The notes under the pieces were generated by a model. It saw nothing but the letters and a program-made list of their open reading frames with translations. It searched no databases and was not told where the DNA came from. Shown here piece after piece: positions 7,918-12,595 of a stretch of DNA of 12,595 nucleotides. Position 1 is the first letter of the stretch. Each line of letters begins with the position of its first letter. The stretch lies in assembly GCA_946623775.1 (NCBI GenBank), contig CAMORJ010000043.1:1-12595 (forward strand), written 5' to 3'. The position numbers were made by a program, and so were the translations under genes. Source of the DNA: an uncultured Bacillota bacterium (lineage in GTDB: Bacteria > Bacillota_I > Bacilli_A > RFN20 > CAG-826).

Positions 7918-7923
7918 AAGGGG
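7918..7923 (+). promoter_or_regulatory. ribosome binding site deciding the xylanase start
   Basis: AAGGGG at 7918-7923 lies 10 bases before ATG 7934, from which a textbook lipoprotein signal peptide begins. The alternative TTG at 7883 would add 17 residues and place this site inside the gene. Confidence 0.6.
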
Positions 7924-7933
7924 TTTATTGATC

Positions 7934-9625
7934 ATGGAACCAAAGAAGCTTTTCAGGGCATTTGTCTTACCGGTTTTTTCCTTTGTCCTTTTAGTGGGCT
8001 GCGGCGAGCCACCGAAATCCAACTCTCCAGTCATCACCGACGATTCATCAAGCGAGGAAGAAGAGGACCACGAACCTGAAATCGGTGACGTCGTAAAAGG
8101 ATGGACCTGCGCGGACGATTTGGATGTTGCCCCTTTGTACGCCCCAAAGACGACGCTGTCCACGGTGTTCCTGGCGGACGATTTCGGATGCGAAGACGAT
8201 GAATCCATCTGCTATGACTACCTAGATGCCCCAAATGGAAAGGGATATCTTGGAAGTGAGCAGATCGAAGAGCCATATTTTGCGGAAGGCGATGCCAAAA
8301 ACGGCGACATCATATCGCTTTATCTATATGTTCCAGAATACGCCAACCTCGCCTCGGTTCAACTTGAGGCCTATAACGCCTCGATGAGGGATTCCGTTAA
8401 GGGCGATTCCGTGGCGATTGAGGAAGGCGACATCGAAACGTGGGTTAGGGTCATGATGTCCTATGACTCGCTCGAAATGCTTGGAGCCATCCATCTGAAT
8501 TTCGAAGCGGCAGACCCAAGCAATGGCGTCGCTTTCTATGTCGACGACATCACCATCGTCCTTGGCGAAGAGACCGTATTCACCGATTACGAATATAACG
8601 ACGAGAGCCTTTGCGAGACGTATGACGGCTATTTCAGGGTTGGCAGCTGCATGTCCGGCAATCAGGTACTCAATTCTGAGGCAAGGAAGATCATTCGCGA
8701 CAACTTCAATTCCATCACCGCCGAGAACGAAGCCAAGCCTGAGCGCATTTTGAACCAGAAGGCATGCCAGGAGCTTCTCCAAGAGGATGATGCCGGCGTC
8801 GCCATCACGATGAAGCCGTTTGAGAAAATCTACGACTTCTGCGAAGCAAGCCATATTGCCGTCAGGCATCATACATTCGTTTGGTATTCGCAGACCCCTG
8901 ATTGGTTCTTCACGACCAACTATACGAACAATGGCCCCAAAGCATCCCGCGACTTGATGCTTGCGAGGATGGAGAATTTCATCCGCGTCACCCTCGAAAG
9001 CGTGAATGACAGGTGGCCAGGACTGGTTTATGCCGTCGACGTTGCGAATGAAGCGGTGGAGAACGGCGGGCTAAGAACGAATAACAATAAATGGTATACG
9101 GCGGTCGGCAATGACTTCGTTTACTATGCGTTTCTGTACGCAAGCCAATATAAAGCCGAAGACCAAAAACTCTATTACAACGACTTCGCATTCGACTATC
9201 AGCCCAATTATTGCAGGTATGCATTGAATAACGTCCTGAGGGCCGCTATCGACGAAGGGCTCATCGATGGAGTTGGCTTGCAGGGCCATTTGGATTCGAA
9301 CGCGAATATGGACAACATCATTTCCGATGCCAAAATGATTTATAACGAGGGTTTGGAATGCCAAATCACCGAACTTGATATTACGGTGAACGGCAGCAAC
9401 TCCTCGGCTCTCAATAGCCAAAAGAGCGCCTACAAGAATCTGATCAAGAAGGTCTTGGCGTCCAACGATGCGGGACAAACCGATATCAACGCCGTCATTG
9501 TTTGGGGCATCACCGACAACACTTCTTGGAAGAGCAGCCAGAACCCGCTTCTATTTGATGCCCAATACAAAAAGAAGCCAGCCTACTATGGCTTCCTGGA
9601 TGCCTTATCCGAAATGAACTTCTAA
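7934..9625 (+). CDS. GH10 endo-1,4-beta-xylanase, lipid-anchored
   Basis: This 563-aa protein should hydrolyse xylan backbones at the outer cell surface. A signal peptide ends in LLVGC (lipidated Cys23), followed by a Ser/Glu/Asp-rich linker to about residue 55. Residues from about 55 to 215 look like a beta-sandwich ending in FYVDDITI, the style of CBM4/CBM22 modules; this is inferred from pattern only. The GH10 domain covers about 230-563. It shows TAENEAKPE (E264-N265-E266, K268), HTFVWYSQTPDW, the acid/base Glu373 in DVANEA, QGH (450-452), the nucleophile Glu480 in ITELDI, and WGITDNTSW near the end. The 107-residue gap between the catalytic Glu residues fits the family. Tyr318 stands where WHSQ normally has His. 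The start at 7934 is supported by AAGGGG and the signal peptide. The gene lies alone between a terminator upstream and a possible one downstream. Confidence 0.93.
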   Translation: MEPKKLFRAFVLPVFSFVLLVGCGEPPKSNSPVITDDSSSEEEEDHEPEIGDVVKGWTCADDLDVAPLYAPKTTLSTVFLADDFGCEDDESICYDYLDAPNGKGYLGSEQIEEPYFAEGDAKNGDIISLYLYVPEYANLASVQLEAYNASMRDSVKGDSVAIEEGDIETWVRVMMSYDSLEMLGAIHLNFEAADPSNGVAFYVDDITIVLGEETVFTDYEYNDESLCETYDGYFRVGSCMSGNQVLNSEARKIIRDNFNSITAENEAKPERILNQKACQELLQEDDAGVAITMKPFEKIYDFCEASHIAVRHHTFVWYSQTPDWFFTTNYTNNGPKASRDLMLARMENFIRVTLESVNDRWPGLVYAVDVANEAVENGGLRTNNNKWYTAVGNDFVYYAFLYASQYKAEDQKLYYNDFAFDYQPNYCRYALNNVLRAAIDEGLIDGVGLQGHLDSNANMDNIISDAKMIYNEGLECQITELDITVNGSNSSALNSQKSAYKNLIKKVLASNDAGQTDINAVIVWGITDNTSWKSSQNPLLFDAQYKKKPAYYGFLDALSEMNF

Positions 9626-9666
9626 AACGCATACACGTCCCCGCTGTTTTTCGTGAACGGCGTTTT
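9624..9666 (+). terminator. possible terminator hairpin after the xylanase
   Basis: AAAACGC (9624-9630, overlapping the stop codon) pairs with GCGTTTT (9660-9666), and CACG (9634-9637) pairs with CGTG (9652-9655) further in. A small internal loop separates the two stems. The T-run lies inside the outer stem rather than after it, so termination is plausible but not clear. Confidence 0.33.
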
Positions 9667-9685
9667 CGCTGCGGCAAGATTCCAA

Positions 9686-9694
9686 TGCTATATA
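9686..9694 (+). promoter_or_regulatory. candidate extended -10 promoter for cls
   Basis: TG-C-TATATA at 9686-9694 matches an extended -10 element, 59 bases ahead of the cls ATG. No good -35 is seen 17 bases upstream, but extended -10 promoters often do without one. The location in the only gap between the xylanase and cls supports it. Confidence 0.35.
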
Positions 9695-9752
9695 AAACGG
9701 ATAATTCAGTTTTTAGTCGCGTTTGCTTGCAAAAACGAAGATAATCATCTCG

Positions 9753-11330
9753 ATGAAAAAAATATTGAGAAACATCTTTTCGGGCTACTTTTTAGTCCTC
9801 TTCGTTTTGCTTCTGGAGCTTCTGATCGTCATCGGCTTCCAGTTCTTCCTCGATTATATCTTGGAAGCATTTGGCGTTACGGACGGCGATGAGATTTGGA
9901 AGCTTGTCATCGCCCTTGTCTATGTAACGGCCAGGATTGTGATATTTGTCATCGCCCTTATCGTCTTCTTCAGGATCATCAACAAATATGAAGACCCCGA
10001 GTTCAAAATCCCTTGGATCGTCGCGATGCTTTTGTTGCCGTTTTTCACCTGCATTATGTATTGGATCTTCGGCAACCATGGCCTGCGCAGGAGAGAGCGC
10101 CCCGTCGTCCGTCATTGCGAAGAGGTGAATGATGCATTCTTTAAGGATAAGCACGCCCCAGAGGAAGGACTGGGCCAGGCCATCGGCGCATTCCGTTACT
10201 TGGAAAACACCACCCACCTAGGAAGCCATGCCCATAACCGCGTTCAATATTATAAAAACGGCGAGGAATTCTTCCCCGCCATGATGGAAGGCCTAAAGGC
10301 GGCCAAAGAATTCATCTTCATGGAATTCTTCATCATCACCGATGGCGAGATGTGGACGCAGACGGTGGACATCCTAAAGCAGAAAGCCGCTGAAGGCATC
10401 GATGTGCGGGTCGTCTATGACGATATGGGATGCGGAGGAAACATCTCCGCCTTCACCCCCGCGATCTTGGGCGAATTCGGAATCAAATGCTATAAGTTCC
10501 ATCCATTCCGCCCAATCCTTTCAGGCGCCTATAACAACCGCGATCATAGGAAGATCGTGGTCATCGACCATCAAATGGCGTTCACGGGTGGCATCAATTT
10601 GGCGGATGAGTACGCCAACATCATCGTAAGGTTCGGCTATTGGAAGGATACGATGGTCAAAATCGAAGGCCCTGCGATCAGCAATCTGATTGCGACCTTC
10701 TTGCAAAACTATGACCTTGCAGTCGGCAAGCCGTCGGAGCACGAGCGATTCTTGGACCACGAGTATCCCCAATACGAGGATGAAGGATGGGTCATGCCCT
10801 TTGGCGATTCCCCAGGCGCTATCACCGGGGCTTTGATCGGCGAGCAGAATTACATCAACATCCTCAATTATGCTAAGAAGAGGGTCTATATCTCCACCCC
10901 ATATCTAATTCCGACCTATTCGCTTTTGGATGCGCTCCGCAACGCGGCGTTAAGAGGTGTTGAAGTCAATTTGATTCTCCCGGGCATCCCTGACAAGAAG
11001 CTCGTCTATAAGATTGCCAAGGCGCATTTCCCGTATCTGCTTAAAGCGGGGGTGAGAATCTTCTTCTATAAGCCTGGCTTCAACCATATGAAGACCGCTA
11101 TGGCGGACGACGAATTGGCCTTCGTCGGCACGATCAACTTCGATTTCCGTTCCTTGGTCCACCATTTCGAATGCGGCACGCTTTTATACCGCAACGAATG
11201 CTTGGGACGCATCAAAGAGGACTTCGAAGAGATGCTCTCCGTGTGCGAAGAAGTCCCGAAGGACTATACACTCCGTCCTGCATCCAGAAGGCTATGCGCA
11301 TTGCTTAAGATATTCTACCCATTGCTTTAA
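9753..11330 (+). CDS. cls: Cardiolipin synthase (phospholipase D family)
   Basis: This 525-aa membrane enzyme should join two phosphatidylglycerol molecules into cardiolipin and glycerol at the cytoplasmic membrane. Three hydrophobic segments lie at about residues 8-33, 50-74 and 87-107. The last has the IPWIVAMLLLPFF pattern common in Firmicutes Cls. Two phospholipase D HKD motifs follow: H265-R-K267-(4)-D272 then GGIN, and H445-M-K447-(4)-D452 then GTINFD. Both catalytic histidines and lysines are present, so it should be active. I chose ATG 9753 (MKKILRN) over an in-frame TTG at 9723. The ribosome site (GAAG, 12 bases off) is weak, so the start is less certain than the family. The permease gene begins 38 bases after the stop with no terminator between, suggesting one transcript. 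Confidence 0.93.
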   Translation: MKKILRNIFSGYFLVLFVLLLELLIVIGFQFFLDYILEAFGVTDGDEIWKLVIALVYVTARIVIFVIALIVFFRIINKYEDPEFKIPWIVAMLLLPFFTCIMYWIFGNHGLRRRERPVVRHCEEVNDAFFKDKHAPEEGLGQAIGAFRYLENTTHLGSHAHNRVQYYKNGEEFFPAMMEGLKAAKEFIFMEFFIITDGEMWTQTVDILKQKAAEGIDVRVVYDDMGCGGNISAFTPAILGEFGIKCYKFHPFRPILSGAYNNRDHRKIVVIDHQMAFTGGINLADEYANIIVRFGYWKDTMVKIEGPAISNLIATFLQNYDLAVGKPSEHERFLDHEYPQYEDEGWVMPFGDSPGAITGALIGEQNYINILNYAKKRVYISTPYLIPTYSLLDALRNAALRGVEVNLILPGIPDKKLVYKIAKAHFPYLLKAGVRIFFYKPGFNHMKTAMADDELAFVGTINFDFRSLVHHFECGTLLYRNECLGRIKEDFEEMLSVCEEVPKDYTLRPASRRLCALLKIFYPLL

Positions 11331-11368
11331 TATCGGATTTAGAATTACTTGGCATAGAGGTTAATCAT

Positions 11369-12577
11369 ATGGCAGAAGTTGAAGCAGCCGCCCCAGTGGC
11401 GGAGCAGGAATTTCAAAGCGAATCGCGCTTTAGCTATTTAGAATCGATCGGCGTCATCGTCGGACATGGAGTAGGGGCAGGCATATTGTCGGTCCCTTTC
11501 CTTGCAAGCCATAACCCATGGTGGGTTGTGCTGCTGATTCTTCTTGGCGCATTCGCAATCAACGTGCTGCTCCATTTGATGGTTGCTGAACTCAGCTATC
11601 GCCATGGCGGCGCGCAATTCATCCAATGCCTCCAAAGGACCATCTTCAAAGGCAAAGTCGGCAAGGTTCTCACGTGGGTGGCGTTTGGCTTATTGGGCCT
11701 ATCCGTCATCATGAATTGCTGCTCGTATATCACGGGCGTCGCGACCGTTTTCTATAACTGGTTCGGATTGCCTCTATGGGCTGGCATGCTCATTTATTAC
11801 GTGTTCGCCGGTTTGGTCGTCTTCTTCGGAATGAAGGCCGTCGGCATCAGCGAGAAATACTGCGTCTTCCTGCTGATTGCTGTCTTGGTCGCAATTGCGA
11901 TTGCCACATTCTTCGTTGGCCTCCATCCTCTTCCGACGGCCTTCATCCATATCAATAACGTCCTTGCTCTTTATGGCATGGTGAGCTTTGCGCTTTCTTC
12001 CGTTATGTCTGTCCCAACCGTTGTTAAAGGATCCAATGGCAACAAAAAGCAGATCAGGACCTCCGTCATCGTTGGAACCGGAATCAACGTCTCTTTGGTT
12101 TTGCTATTAACCGTTATCACAATCCTTGCCTGCGGCGAGAACGTCACCACCGATGGCGCGCTGGTCGATTTGTCTGGCGCGATCGGCGGATGGGTTGGAA
12201 TCGTCGGGTATGTGTTCACGATTCTTGCCTTGTCCACTTCGCTTTGGGCCAATACGCTGAACCTTCGCGACATGGTGCATGAGCAATTCACCAAATTGCC
12301 AAGGCGCCTATGTTGGGTCATCGTCTCGCTTCCCTGCTTAGCGATTACATTAATATCCTTGATTCCCGTATTCGGGGCGAGCTTTGTCGCTTTTGCCCGA
12401 ATCGCCTCGGTCATCCAAATCGTCACGAACCTTGCGATCGTCGTCGCCTATAGCGTGACCCGCCGTAAATTCCCTGACTCGCCGCTTCTGGGCAAATGGG
12501 GTGGCATCGTATTCCAGGTGCTTGTCATTTTGATGGCGGTTGTGGCAACGGTCGGATCCATCCTGAAGGTTTATTAA
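11369..12577 (+). CDS. Amino acid permease, APC superfamily (aromatic/hydroxy amino acid permease-like)
   Basis: This 402-aa integral membrane protein probably imports an amino acid with a coupled ion. After about 22 polar N-terminal residues, the first helix contains GVGAGILSVPF (about 34-44). That is the broken-helix substrate and ion site signature shared by APC transporters such as the Trp/Tyr permease group. About eleven hydrophobic segments follow, with short charged loops (SYRHGG, KGSNGNKKQ, RRKFPDS). Length and pattern fit the HAAAP/Trp-Tyr permease side of the superfamily, but the substrate cannot be read from the sequence. ATG 11369 has GAGG 8 bases upstream. The gene ends in TAA 18 bases before the window edge. 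It follows cls closely and is likely expressed with it, although no functional link is known. Confidence 0.82.
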   Translation: MAEVEAAAPVAEQEFQSESRFSYLESIGVIVGHGVGAGILSVPFLASHNPWWVVLLILLGAFAINVLLHLMVAELSYRHGGAQFIQCLQRTIFKGKVGKVLTWVAFGLLGLSVIMNCCSYITGVATVFYNWFGLPLWAGMLIYYVFAGLVVFFGMKAVGISEKYCVFLLIAVLVAIAIATFFVGLHPLPTAFIHINNVLALYGMVSFALSSVMSVPTVVKGSNGNKKQIRTSVIVGTGINVSLVLLLTVITILACGENVTTDGALVDLSGAIGGWVGIVGYVFTILALSTSLWANTLNLRDMVHEQFTKLPRRLCWVIVSLPCLAITLISLIPVFGASFVAFARIASVIQIVTNLAIVVAYSVTRRKFPDSPLLGKWGGIVFQVLVILMAVVATVGSILKVY

Positions 12578-12595
12578 TTGATACACGTCCTCCAT

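Noticed and set aside
8324..8872. 182-residue open frame on the minus strand inside the xylanase gene
   Set aside because: It is wholly antisense to a gene with a complete set of GH10 motifs. It has no family resemblance and reflects the high third-position G/C of the real gene.
9631..9640. Decamer ATACACGTCC repeated at 12581-12590 as an attachment site
   Set aside because: Ten-base matches are expected by chance in a window this long, and no integrase or mobile gene lies between the copies. It is kept only as a minor note on gene 3' ends.
11971..12426. 151-residue minus-strand frame inside the permease gene
   Set aside because: It is antisense to a clear multi-helix transporter, and its composition is that of a shadow frame with no start signal noted.

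Overview
The window most likely comes from a monoderm, Bacillota-like bacterium from a plant-fibre-degrading community such as gut or rumen. The signs are two lipobox signal peptides followed by Ser/Glu-rich linkers, GGAGG-type ribosome binding sites, a secreted GH10 xylanase and a Firmicutes-style cardiolipin synthase. Intact genes use TGG for Trp and end in TAA or TGA, so the code looks standard. The taxonomic placement is inference.

There are two blocks with visibly different composition. The left block (about 120-6410, minus strand) is an A/T-leaning two-gene restriction-modification operon. An oversized beta-class adenine methyltransferase (Mod, 1035 aa) comes first. It is followed 12 bases later by a 1054-aa superfamily 2 helicase with a C-terminal PD-(D/E)XK-like nuclease end (Res). 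Together they read as a long-form type III-like system. A 16-residue tail of a plus-strand gene enters at the left edge and converges on res, and weak hairpin terminators for both directions lie between them. A possible 40-codon ORF overlaps the mod start.

The right block (6737-12577, plus strand) is richer in G/C at third positions and looks like resident chromosome. It begins with a lipoprotein gene broken by an in-frame TGA. The local reading suggests two compensating one-base indels 30-odd bases apart. A strong terminator follows. Next come a lipid-anchored GH10 endo-xylanase with an N-terminal beta-sandwich-like region, a two-HKD cardiolipin synthase and an 11-TM-type amino acid permease of the APC superfamily. 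The last two genes are 38 bases apart and probably co-transcribed.

Functionally, the left block is defence against foreign DNA. The right block covers surface polysaccharide degradation (xylanase and possibly the broken lipoprotein), membrane lipid synthesis and amino acid uptake. I see no tRNA, rRNA, CRISPR array, insertion sequence or integrase. The points most worth a second look are the broken lipoprotein, the His in place of Lys in the Res nuclease motif, the very long Mod N-terminus, and the Tyr in place of the usual active-site His in the xylanase.
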